Part shown: positions 1 through 9,856 of the stretch, piece by piece
How positions within the stretch are numbered: the stretch's first letter is position 1
Layout of the letters: every line of letters starts with the position of its first letter
NCBI GenBank assembly: GCA_963277665.1
Contig: OY728165.1
Coordinates: forward strand, 1,752,278,772-1,752,342,771
DNA length: 64,000 nt
Direction: 5' to 3'
Source of the DNA: Viscum album
Taxonomy: Eukaryota > Streptophyta > Magnoliopsida > Santalales > Viscaceae
Program-made: the position numbers and the translations under genes
The notes under the pieces: model-generated
What the model saw: the letters and a program-made list of their open reading frames with translations, nothing else
The model's database searches: none
Told to the model about the DNA's origin: nothing

Positions 1-202
1 CACTCCGAACCTTCACTCCGAAGTTTCTATTCTGAACCTTTATGTTAGAGTTTAAAACGATGTCGTACATTCTGTTTCACTTGTTTTGTTATAAAACGAT
101 GTCGTCCATTTTGTTATAAACTAACCGTTGTCTAAGTGACACGTGTACAGGTCCCTCCGAACTTTAAGGAAAATATGACCATTGGAGAAGGAGCCGACCT
201 TA

Positions 203-214
203 CCTATAAATAGG
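203..214 (+). promoter_or_regulatory. TATA box of Sirevirus-type LTR
   Basis: CCTATAAATAGG is a strong plant TATA box. The hairpin array at 351-620 and the C-rich U5 motif lie downstream, so they would be in the transcript. Confidence 0.6.
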
Positions 215-350
215 AGCTCATTTGAAAGAGCTCGGTGCTGTTGGAAAAACAACTGAGTTTGTGCCTACATGCTGTTGAAAGTGATTTCTAGAGAGAGAGT
301 CTCTTATTAACTCTCAAAGCTTCGTGCGACTCCGAATGTTGGTGATTACA

Positions 351-620
351 TTCGAGGGCTTCCGGGGATAGGAAGACAGAGGTGACGACTACCTTAAAGA
401 TCGAGGGCTTTCTTGCTGAGAAAGACAGAGGTGCCGACTACCTTAAAGATCGAGGGCTTTCTTGCTGAGAAAGACAGAGGTGCCGACTACCTTAAAGATC
501 GAGGGCTTTCTTGCTGAGAAAGACAGAGGTTGCCAACTACCTTGAAGTTGAGGGCTTGCGGAGATAGCAAGACAGAGACACCGATCTTCGTATCGAGGGC
601 TTACCCTGGTGTGGGTAAGA
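351..620 (+). repeat. Six tandem hairpin units with covarying stems
   Basis: Six units of about 49 bp share the frame GAGGG-CTT-stem-loop-stem-AAG-ACAGA. Stem arms are CTTCC/GGAAG (359-363/371-375), CTTTCT/AGAAAG three times (408-413/419-424, 457-462/468-473, 506-511/517-522), CTTGC/GCAAG (555-559/567-571) and CTTACCC/GGGTAAG (600-606/613-619). The stem sequence changes between units but both arms change together, so pairing is always perfect. The middle three units are almost identical and look like recent tandem copies. They sit downstream of the TATA box, so the structure would be in the element RNA. Function is unknown. Confidence 0.8.
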
Positions 621-756
621 CAGACTTGCTTGAAAGTATAAATCAAGGGACCTTTATCCAAGGTTGTTGGATACCCTTCTCTTTGGGTTAAAAGACTATT
701 ATCTTGTTACTAGTAGTTTTACTACTTGTCTTTATTCCGCTGCAATTTGTATCTTA

Positions 757-782
757 AGGAAAGTATAACTTTCTTATACTTC
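757..782 (+). repeat. Inverted repeat in LTR U5
   Basis: GGAAAGTATAA is followed after a short loop by TTATACTTCC, giving a 10-bp stem with one bulged base. It may be part of the LTR terminator or leader structure; no function can be shown. Confidence 0.4.
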
Positions 783-1100
783 CTTACTTACTCTGATTAG
801 TTTAGATTCTATACGCTTTAAGGTAGAATCTCATATTGTAACTTTTGTTAAGTTTCAATCTCTGGAATCATATTTCCGGAACCTACTTTTGGAATCCCTT
901 TCCAAGTTCAGTTCGGTGTTAGAGGTGTTGTGAATTTACTTAGTTTAACTTTGTTAAACTTAGCTCTTTCCTTTTCTTAAGGAAACTCTAGTTATTCATA
1001 ACTAACTTTAAAGGTTCCAAAGGAATTTTTAAAGTATACAATTCACCCCCCCCCCCCCCTCTTGTATATTGAGCATCTCATATTATATTTCGATCTCAAC

Positions 1101-1150
1101 CCAGGCAGTGCACCGCGCACTTAAGGCTGGGTTCCTCCTCTGATACCAAA
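1101..1150 (-). mobile_element. Cassandra internal fragment with primer binding site
   Basis: On the minus strand the LTR at 1151-1525 is followed by TTTGGTATCAGAGG, the usual plant primer binding site complementary to the 3' end of initiator methionine tRNA (core at 1138-1148). About 35 further bases belong to the internal region before Sirevirus-like sequence begins. The rest of the internal region and the second LTR are missing. Confidence 0.6.
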
Positions 1151-1525
1151 TGTGACAACCGGGTCCCGGTAACAGCACAGCCACCCCGCCTTAACATGGT
1201 CGTCGGGTCCTGGCCTACCAGGTACCACTAGTTGCCCCACAGACACGTGGGGCCCACCCTAGGGTCCACCCACATGCCTGAACGGGTCATCTAACTATTA
1301 ATAGTCCCCACAGGCCAACACATGTCTTTTCCAGTGTGTTTTGTCCTCACTCACACACACCCTGTGAAACTTCCCAGGAGGTCACCCATCCTGATCACTA
1401 CTCCAGGCCAAGCACGCTTAACTGTGGAGTTCTAATCAGGTAGGCTCTCGAAAAGGAAGGTGCACCTTGTTGACATGAGTCATATCATTTAGTCATTTAA
1501 CCATTTATCATTTGGGGATGTTACA
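1151..1525 (-). mobile_element. Cassandra TRIM LTR (5S rRNA-bearing)
   Basis: This 375-bp LTR begins TGTAACATCC and ends TTGTCACA on the minus strand and is followed directly by a methionine-tRNA primer binding site. It carries a 5S rRNA-derived block at 1369-1439. An LTR of this size with 5S sequence and this primer site is the hallmark of Cassandra, a non-coding terminal-repeat retrotransposon in miniature found across vascular plants. Only one LTR remains, and the internal region is cut off at about 1101, so the copy is a truncated remnant. Identification rests on established knowledge of the family plus the visible 5S motif. Confidence 0.85.
1369..1439 (-). other. 5S rRNA-derived segment with Pol III internal promoter
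   Basis: Read on the minus strand, about 70 bases match the middle and 3' half of plant 5S rRNA. They include the A-box core AGTTAAGCGTGCTTGG and the C-box region GGATGGGTGACCTCCTGG. The 5' third and the 3' end of 5S rRNA are absent, so this is not a functional 5S gene but the promoter-bearing part kept in Cassandra LTRs. The A-box and C-box bases look intact, so Pol III factor binding is plausible. Confidence 0.85.
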
Positions 1526-2049
1526 ATGTGGGGTGCCCAAATATCGATGTGTTGTTACTATTATTTTGCCTGACTTGTGTTATATGGGGAGTGTGCCTTG
1601 GTGAGGCTGGGTGGATAGTTTTCCTTTCTAGGTGCTTTTGTTACCTCTACTTTCTCACAGGGCATTAGAATGCCTCCCCGCTTGTGCATGAGAGATTTTG
1701 GTTTCCCTATTGAGTATACATGTATGCTCACCCTATTTATATAAAACTTATTTTAGGTTTCCAGGAGGACTTTGAGGACCATGCTAGACCTTACTAGCTC
1801 AGGCGTCGGGATAGTTGTCATTGCTGATTTTATTTTATTTTGGTACTTTCCTTTAGAGTTTTCTTGTACCTTGTAACACTTTATTTTAAAAATTCATGTA
1901 AAAACGGGGTTTTGGCTTTACTTTTACTTTTTGTATTTGGAGTTTTTTGGGATTTACCATCTTATCTCCTGATCTTATTCTATAAAAAGGGAAATGTCTT
2001 CCATATTATGTGATATTATGTACCCTTGGTGCTAGTCATCACTCTGGGG
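1526..2049. other. Unassigned, probably old LTR tail
   Basis: No coding sequence is visible. The segment around 1710-1800 (TGCTCACCC, a TATA-rich stretch, then TTAGGTTTCCAGGAGG) resembles the R-U5 part of a Ty3/gypsy LTR, but I cannot name the family. Element 1 is inserted at its right edge. Confidence 0.3.
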
Positions 2050-3716
2050 TGTAACACCCCGACCCCTCTAGACCAAATCCAGTGCATTACATATTAAATT
2101 GGCATGGATAAAAGGAAAGAAATCTCTAAATAACAATCAGTATAATAGTCTTGAAGAAACTAGATACATAGATTTATTCAAATTACATTTGGATAGGTAA
2201 TATAATACAATACATAACAAAAACTAATTAACTGTATCCACAAAAACTCAATAAACGATCCCCTCTTTATCACATGTTGAAGGTAAACAATTGAAAGTGT
2301 TTATCTAAAACACTCAGTAAGGGTTACAAATATAGGAATCATGAATCAATAACTGAATCATAAACAAATTGGCATAGTCAATATGTCCTGGTGAATAAAT
2401 TAAAAACACACGCCATTAATAAACTGAGAATTAAACTACATCCATAGATTTTTTCATTGTGAAAAACTCATGGATAGTAATAACTGAAAATGAATAAAGA
2501 TAATGATTATTAATTGGATGTCATGTATCTGTCACATGATACCATAATAATGTTAAAACTTTTGAGTTCTATGGGTAGAAACTCATCTGATTTTTGCAAA
2601 CAAACTTGAAGGGTTTATCACCAACTGATTTGTCTCATGAGACCTGTCAATGCATCGAGGGGATATAACGGGCCCCACCCATAGTTACAAGTCCCAAAAA
2701 TTCTTTATAAATAGATATAATTCAATTACAATATTCCTTCTCAATGTCCTTATAGAGTAGAGAATACGGATTCATCAATATTTCCATAGTTAAAATAACT
2801 TTCCAAATTAACATCGTATGTAAAACGCGTATACGGCTTAAGAAAATAATCATATCCATGAAACCAAAATATGGATATATAATATATTTAAAATTTCAAA
2901 TGAAAAATGATCTTAAATGGTCAGTCGATACACCACATAATAAATAGTAGGTTCACAATACCAAGTAAGTCTCAATGAAATGGAAATTGAGACAAAGTCC
3001 CATACCACATTGTAATCAATTGAGTCATATGACCAAAAGTGAATAATCACCAAATGAATCACGGAATAAAATGAATATAAATATAATAATGATATTATAT
3101 ATTAAATTTCAGTACACATATACCACATACAATAAATAAGTGGTGAACAAAAAAAATCTCATAGAATTAAAAGTGAGATAAGAAACCCCTTACATTATGC
3201 TCGAGTGTTTTCTTCATTTGTTTTAATGACCAGAATAATCAAATTTATATTCATTAATTAATAATTATATAACCTCCTATACATGTAATTTATTTATTAT
3301 AACCTTATTAGGCTTATTTATGGCCTTTTTTATGGATTCAAGAGGTTCAATTTTGTTGTTTTGGAAGCATTTTCATCCTTGGTTTTCATGATTGGGTTAC
3401 TTGTATTCATGAATGGAAGTTCATTTGTAATGTGGTTAAGCATCCAGAATTGTCAATATATATTATTAGTGACATTTAAAGATATATAAATGACCTTATA
3501 ATGATTTTTGGTTATATACCATGAGGATTAATTTTTTGATAAAAGATAATGATAAATGCTTGATTTACTTGGTGGTTTTGTGCATAATGAAATTGTTTTG
3601 TGTTATTATTTTATATTATGAGTGTGTAAGAATTACAGAATATTTAATTAGATAAATACATATATTATGATATTTTTCAACCATAAAAGGGTTTCATTAC
3701 CAGAATTTAATATGGT

Positions 3717-3783
3717 AATGAAAATTGATAACCCGTCATCCTTGAATGTGATAAACTAACACATCTCAGACGGTGTTTTCATT
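3717..3783 (-). repeat. Nested hairpin in element 1 3' LTR
   Basis: Three nested arms pair: AATGAAAA/TTTTCATT (3717-3724/3776-3783), CCGTC/GACGG (3733-3737/3769-3773) and AATGTG/CACATC with one imperfect end (3745-3750/3760-3765). The same structure recurs in the other LTR and in element 2 with compensating base changes. A second stem, TTCATTACCA/TGGTAATGAA, occupies about 3692-3722. Confidence 0.6.
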
Positions 3784-4320
3784 TTTAGTATAAGGGAGGG
3801 AGAAAGAGAGATGATTATAAAATATTCTATTAGAATAATAGAATTATAGTTAATTTAAGGTACTGGAATTATCATAGAATTTTTAATGGGTGATATGAGT
3901 AAATAAGTTGAAAAGAAAGGAACTCAAAATAGAAGAAAAATCGAGAAATCTCTCAGAAAAATTCGGCAGCATAACGGCATCACTAAAAATATCATAAAAT
4001 AGTTTGATGAGAGAAATGGGGTATATAATAAATATTACATAATATGGTAAGTAAGGGGGATATTTAATTACATATCTCAACATAATCCAAAGGAAATTAA
4101 AAAGAATAACATAAAATGAAAGAAAAGAAAGAAAACAAAAGAGTATGTTTACCTCTTGATCTCTTCTCCTTGAGATCCTTCTTAAGGCCTTTAGTTTTGG
4201 CCTTTTGGTGAGACTAGAAGCTCTAGGAAGTGGGAAAGAGTTTTGGAAGGATTATTGGGTAGCAATTAGGTAAGTTTCAAGGCCTGATCGGTTTGTGAGG
4301 AATAGGGGAATGAGGGTGGT

Positions 4321-4330
4321 ATTTATAGTG
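4321..4330 (-). promoter_or_regulatory. TATA box, element 1 3' LTR
   Basis: CACTATAAAT on the minus strand. Element 2 has CCACTATAAAAACC at the equivalent place in its LTRs, which supports this as the core promoter. Confidence 0.5.
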
Positions 4331-5069
4331 GAGGAGAGGAGGTATTTTTCATTATTTTAATCATTAATATAAATTTTTTTCTCAAGACTATGAATAATCT
4401 TAATTCATGAGACCCAAAATAGTAATTATGGAATGTTATTTCAAACAAAGTGGTCTTACATCACTTATTATGTCATAAATAGTGTATTTTAATGATAATT
4501 TGTATATACGGTATTTTATGATATTTCACTCTTCATTAAAAATTCATGAATTTCATAAAAATCCAAAAAAATCACCATAACCATTTTTAGATGTGTATAA
4601 TTCAAAAATGAACTCCATTTTTCAAAAATAATTTTCTAAATATTATTAATTTAATTTTTAAATAAAATCATAGTTAATTCAAAAAATAACAATTTTAAAG
4701 GTACAATTAGTTTTATATCACATTGAAAAATTAATTAAGATATCATTATCTTATTCACTTAAGAAAATAAAATATTATCATTATTTACTATTAATAAGGG
4801 TCATATTACTATTCAGAAGGGTATGTTACTATTCATTAAAAAATCAATTTGGCTCTATCAGACTCCAAATGACTTACGGTCACAACTCTAGATGACCGTT
4901 TTTCGAAATTCAGAACATTAAAGTGGAAAATTTATGTTTAATGGATAGATTATGACTATATCATAAATAAATAAATGTTTTTTCAAAGGAACACAGTGCA
5001 TTATGAAATATAGGATATGAATAGAATGTATTTAAGATAATCATACCATCAAATGTTTGGGATGTTACA

Positions 5070-5083
5070 TTATTCCCTCCTTC
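5070..5083 (-). other. Polypurine tract, element 1
   Basis: GAAGGAGGGAATAA on the minus strand lies immediately before the 3' LTR, the expected place for the plus-strand priming site. Element 2 has the similar AAGGAGGGGAGAA. Confidence 0.75.
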
Positions 5084-5639
5084 AAAAATTTCATCCTCGA
5101 AATTTTTCATGAATAAAGCCCTATAAAAAGATGTGGGTGGTTCTTATTCGTAACATCCTCAGGTTCCCACATTGCTTCCTCAATCGTATGGTTCCTCCAA
5201 ATAACCTTTACCATATGATTCATCCAATTTCTCAATACTTGTTCTCTGGTATCAAGAATCTTGATAGGCTCTTTACAATAAGATAGATCGGGCTCAATTT
5301 CAATTTCTTCATAGGTGGGTACATGTGTTGGGTATGGCATGTACTTCCTTAACATTGATACGTGGAACAAATTGTGTACTTTGGAGAGACTTGGAGGCAT
5401 TGCCAAACGGTAATCTACAGCTCCAATCTAATCCAAAATTTCAAAAGTTCTGATTTCCTGGGACTTAATTTACCCTTCTTACTGAATCATATAATACCCT
5501 TCCATAGATATACCTTTAAGAAAACATGATCTCCTTCTTGAAATTCCAAATCCTTCCTTCGGTTATCACCATATCTATTTTTCCTACTTTGAGCTATTTT
5601 GATATGGGTTTGGATAATCTTCACCTTTTCTATTGTTTC

Positions 5640-6421
5640 CTAAATAAGTTCTGGGCCTATGAGATTTCTTTCACCAACATCATCAAAGAAAGTTGGTGTA
5701 CGACATCTCTTTCCATATAATGCTTCATATGGTTCCATCTGAATACTTGAATGGAATCTATTGTTATAGTAAAAATTTACAAGAGGTAAATATTGATCCC
5801 ACATACCATGAAAGTCAAGTGAACAAGACATCAACATGTCTTCCAAAGTTTGAATAGTCCATTCTAATTGTCCATAAGTTTGTGGGTGGAAGGTAGTGCT
5901 CAAAGGAAGATCAGTATCTAGGGACTTTTGAAGACTTGTCCAGAATTGTGATGTAAAATGGGGATCAAGATCAGAAACAATTGATAAGTTTACACCATGA
6001 AGTCTTACAACTTTATTAATTTATAGTCTTGCTAAATGTTCAAGTGGTAAATATTCTCTTATAGCAATAAAATGTGCTAATTTTGTAAAACGATCAATAA
6101 TGACCCATATCACATCATTATTTCTTGGAGTCTTTTGTATCCCCATGAAAAAATCCACCAAAAATGTTTCTTTAGATCTCTATGCATCTTTGTGCTATCA
6201 GGGTGTATAGAGAAATTAGAGCTATGAGAATCATCCAACAGTTCCCTCTTTATCTCAGGAATAGTGGGAACATAAAGCCTCCTTCCAAATTTCAAAATTC
6301 CACCTTCATATACAAATTCAATCAACTTCCAATCATTTATAGCTTTAATTTTCTTTTGAAACCCCTTATCATCAGTCTGAGAACTTTTTATCATTTTTAG
6401 TAGATAATGTTTGGAAACCAT
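5640..6421 (-). pseudogene. Element 1 integrase fragments
   Basis: Two overlapping broken reading frames cover the integrase. The N-terminal part (6110-6421) keeps the two histidines of the HHCC zinc finger (AH/SH...IHP) but is cut after HFWW. The core resumes with the VDFF aspartate, the IVSD aspartate and GQLEWTIQT, which still has the catalytic glutamate. About 135 bp carrying the CxxC cysteines are missing by comparison with element 2. Confidence 0.8.
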
Positions 6422-6678
6422 TTGAAAAAGTAGTCATGTGTTACCTTCCATGATAATTCCCATATCCATCTTTAATAGATCCATGAATATAGGATCCCTT
6501 TATACTCTCATCTTGTTTAGAATTCTGTGTTCCTTTCTACTCAAAGTATATTCCACCTTATTTTCCTTCCCCTGATGGTAGTGTATTATACAATCATAAT
6601 CCTTGAGTAGCTCAATCTATCTATTTTTTCTCATATTGAGCTCTTTCTGTGAGAACATATATTTTAAACTCTTATGTT

Positions 6679-6936
6679 TCATATATATCTTACATTTTTT
6701 ACACAGAGGTAATGTCTCCAAAAATTCAGAGATAATATTACCACTGCTAACTCAAGATCATGAGTTGGATAGTTTTGTTCATGAATTTTTAGCTGTCTAG
6801 ATGCATGGGAAATCACTCTATCATTTTCTATAAGTACACATCCAAGTCCTTTATTTAATGGATCGTTATAGATCAAAAATCCATCATTCACTGATTGTAG
6901 AGTCAATATTAGATAATCCACTAATTTTCTCTTCAA
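6679..6936 (-). pseudogene. Element 1 RNase H fragment
   Basis: An 85-codon stretch matches the start of the retroelement RNase H domain. The first catalytic region reads IYNDP where element 2 has IYSDA, so the aspartate is kept but its neighbours have changed. [18 protein letters not shown] follows, as in element 2. A stop or frameshift cuts the rest. Confidence 0.8.
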
Positions 6937-7104
6937 TTATTTAAAACATTCTTCACATTCCTTTGTCCATACGAACTTAACCCCTTTTCGGGTGAGCTTG
7001 GTCATTGGGTTGGCTAAACGGGCAAAGTTCTGAATGAAACGCTGATAATAACCTATTAAACCAACAAAACTATATACCTCAGTTATGTTCATTGGAGTAG
7101 GCCA

Positions 7105-7467
7105 TTATTGAATAGCCTTTGTCTTCACAGGATAAACATATATTCCATCCTCATAGACAATGTTGCCAAGGAAGGAAACTGATCGAATCCAAAATTCACA
7201 CTTTCTAAACTTTCCATATAATTCATTTCTTCTAACAGTTTTCAGAATAATATGTAAGTGATTCTCATGGTCTTTATAGATTTTGGAATATACTAGTATA
7301 TCATCAATAAAGACTACAAAAAATTCCTCAAGATATTCCTTGAAAACTCTTTTCATTAGATCCATGAAAACAGAGGGTGCATTAGTTTGTCCAAAATGTA
7401 TCACTGTAAACTCATAATGCCCATACCTAGTTCGCAATGCTTTCTTTGTAATATCTTCATTCCTCAC
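7105..7467 (-). pseudogene. Element 1 reverse transcriptase fragment
   Basis: A 120-codon open stretch covers the central and thumb-side part of Ty3/gypsy RT. It has the RYGHYEF motif, a NAPSVFMDLM motif and [13 protein letters not shown] with both catalytic aspartates. The upstream part of RT, including the first catalytic aspartate region, lies beyond a frameshift in 7467-7720. Confidence 0.85.
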
Positions 7468-9843
7468 ACAAAGAGGATGATATCCATATCAAAATTCAAT
7501 CTTTGAAAAATATTGTGCTCCATGAAGTTGATCAAATAAATCATCAATTCTTAGTAGAGGGTACTTATTCTTTATTGTAATATCATTGATTTCCTCGTAA
7601 TCAATGCATAGCCTCATAGATCCATCTTTCTTCTTGAAAAAGAGGAAAGGGGCTCCCCATAGAGAAACACTAGGTTGAATAAATCCTTTGTCACAAAATT
7701 CCTATAGTTTTTTCTTTAGCTCCACTAATTCCATAGTGTCCATTCTATAGGGAGTCTTTGATATAGGTCTTGCACCAAAAATTAAATCAATAATGAACTC
7801 AACTTCCCACTCTAGAGGATTTCCAAGTAAATCCTCTAGAAATACGTTAAGGTATTCTTACACTATATACACACATTTAATTTGAATATTTCTTTCATTT
7901 ACCATAGATATTGGGTTCTCTTCCACTCCAATAATTGCATTCAGCAGAGCTACTGGTGGTGGATCTAGATAAGAATCATATAGCAAGGTTTTTGATCTAA
8001 AGATAAGATATTCTACACCATTTTCAAAAAATTTAACTTCCTTCTTCTTGCAATAGATCTTCGCATCATAATTTGATAGCCAATTCATATTGAAAATTAT
8101 ATCAAAGTTAATCATTTGTATAATTATAAGGTTAGAAACTAAAGAACATTTATGTGTCATGAGGGGAACTGATTGACATGCCTTTGTTGCAATGATACAT
8201 CCACTAGGAGTTTTGACTGATAAATCCTTTATTAAATCAAATTGGATATCTCTAATTTTCTAGGAAAATTGGGAACATATAAATGAATGCGATGATCCAG
8301 AATCAAATAATGCATTGGATAAGTTTGTGGAAATAATTAGAGTACCTTCCACCACATCATTAGGAACTTCAACCTCTGTGGTTGTAATTTCATAATCTTT
8401 CCCTTGATCTCGTGGACTTTTCTGAGGAAAGTTTCCTTGTCACTTAGGAAACTCGTTTTCATAGTGTCTCATCTCTCTAAAATTGTAGCATTGAACATCT
8501 TAGAATTGTTTCTTCCCCTTTCATTCATTAGATCAATGACCCTTTTCTCCACACTTATAATAGACTCTCATGATTTTCAAGCATTTGCCAAGATGATTCT
8601 TTTCACAGTTCTCACATTATGGGAATTGCTTCTTTCCCTTGTTCTTCTTTGTAGATTCACCTTTTCCTTGGTTATCAGAGTACCACTTCTTATCTTTGCT
8701 TCCCATGAAAAAATTTGATCCAGAAAATTCCTTCTCTATTTTTATGGCAGTAGATACAATTGAGAAGCTAGTGTCCTTCAAAGACTTGGCTTAGGACCTT
8801 CAAAGAAATGATCAATCTTGTCTTCGAAGTCTCATACATAATCCATGGCATACCTGGCTAGTTTTGTGAATGTAGCCTCATAATCTACAACATTGTCTTC
8901 TTCCCTTTTCTTTATGCTAAGAAATTTCCTCTTCATTTCGATTTGTTGCTCACGAGGGAAATATTTTTTGAAGAATATTTCCTTAAAATTCATCCATTAT
9001 ATATCTTCTATTTCTTATTCCTCATTGGTATTCTAGAATAAAGATGACCATTGATCTGTGTCACCCTTGAGATAGTATACTGCCATCATTACCTTTTCAT
9101 TTTCATTGCATCTTAATGCCATGAATATCTTTTCAAGGGACTCGATCCACTACTCAGCAACCACTAGATTAGTAGTCCCACTAAAAGATGGGGGATTCAG
9201 CCACATGAAATGACCCAACATAGGTGTATCATGGTTATTCATCACAACCTGAGTACATTGTCCTAATATGTTCATGATCTGATCTACTCAAACATTGATT
9301 GTGTTGACTTGCTCAGTGGGGAGATCCCTACATCTCCCATGATTATTGATCCCCCTTCTTCTATTAGGCCTCATTTCTAAATAATTGAATACATTGTATT
9401 TGGTTATGAATCTAAAATAGAAAATCACTTAACAAATATTTAAATTCTATGCATAAATAATCTCATAAATATGGATCCTCTAAGGAAAAATTTACATTAA
9501 AATCCTTCATAATGGATTTTAAAGAAAATGTGAATTATCCAAAGCAAATACCCTAAGAGTTTCAATACCAAAAGTGTAGAATGGCCCGTTTTCATGAACT
9601 AGGATACAATTGTTCAAGCCCAAAACTCCTTTTTGGAGTTTTCACTTCTAGTTACATCTGTGTCAGAGCCACCTCTACCTGTTTGTATCCAGACAGGGAT
9701 GTATTTGCTAGAAAGATCCACATAATCTATTCCTTACAAAAAATCTGGGACATTTTTGTATGTTTGTCATCAAATACTAGCTTATGTCTTTTTTCCCTAA
9801 TCTATATTTTCTAATCTAGTTTCCACGATTCCTACAAAACTTC

Positions 9844-9854
9844 CTCTGATACCA
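9844..9854 (-). other. Primer binding site, element 1
   Basis: TGGTATCAGAG on the minus strand, two bases inside the 5' LTR. It is complementary to the 3' end of initiator methionine tRNA, the usual primer of plant Ty3/gypsy and copia elements. Confidence 0.85.
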
Positions 9855-9856
9855 AC

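Larger units (their letters stand above)
1..1100 (+). mobile_element. Sirevirus-type copia LTR, 5' part outside window
   Basis: This is the downstream part of a Ty1/copia LTR read on the plus strand. A TATA box lies at 203-214, six tandem hairpin units at 351-620, a CCGCTGCAATTTG-type U5 segment near 749, and a 14-C tract at 1046-1059 inside the CAATTCACCCC...CTCTTG motif. The gag-only element later in the window has the same motif on its minus strand just before its LTR end, which is why I assign this LTR to the Sirevirus group. By that comparison the LTR should end near 1100. Instead of the expected primer binding site, unrelated sequence of a Cassandra element follows, so the two are joined by truncation or insertion. 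A partial repeat (AAAACGATGTCGT at about 55-67 and 96-108) lies upstream of the TATA box. The lineage is an inference from motifs; no coding region is present to confirm it. Confidence 0.6.
2050..5069 (-). repeat. Element 1 3' LTR
   Basis: On the minus strand it begins TGTAACATCCC and ends GGGTGTTACA. It contains a TATA box (4321-4330), a splice-donor-like AAGAGGTAAAC near 4150, a GTAAGGGGTTTCT module (3181-3193) and the conserved hairpin at 3717-3783. Confidence 0.88.
5107..9374 (-). pseudogene. Element 1 gag-pol polyprotein, degenerate
   Basis: The reading region starts at an ATG at 9374 (MRPNRRRG) and ends at a TGA at 5107. Gag lies at about 8400-9374, protease at 8270-8345, RT at about 7000-7720, RNase H at about 6600-6940, integrase at about 5640-6300 and the chromovirus-type C-terminus at 5107-5420. 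Several in-frame stops interrupt gag, and frameshifts separate the pol domains. Stretches of RT keep [10 protein letters not shown] (catalytic DD). The protease keeps LFDSGSSHSF. Two of the three gag zinc knuckles have lost cysteines. Integrase has a deletion after HFWW (near 6160) that removes the zinc-binding CxxC and joins to VDFF. The element therefore cannot move by itself. Its proteins are clearly homologous to those of element 2. Confidence 0.88.

Noticed and set aside
443..661. Open frame across the hairpin repeats
   Set aside because: Created by the tandem units; no protein resemblance.
1046..1059. 14-C tract as a special regulatory site
   Set aside because: It is the usual C-rich motif near the 3' end of Sirevirus LTRs, here lengthened by slippage.
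1369..1439. A functional 5S rRNA gene
   Set aside because: Only about 70 of 120 bases are present, lacking the 5' part and terminator, and they sit inside a Cassandra LTR.
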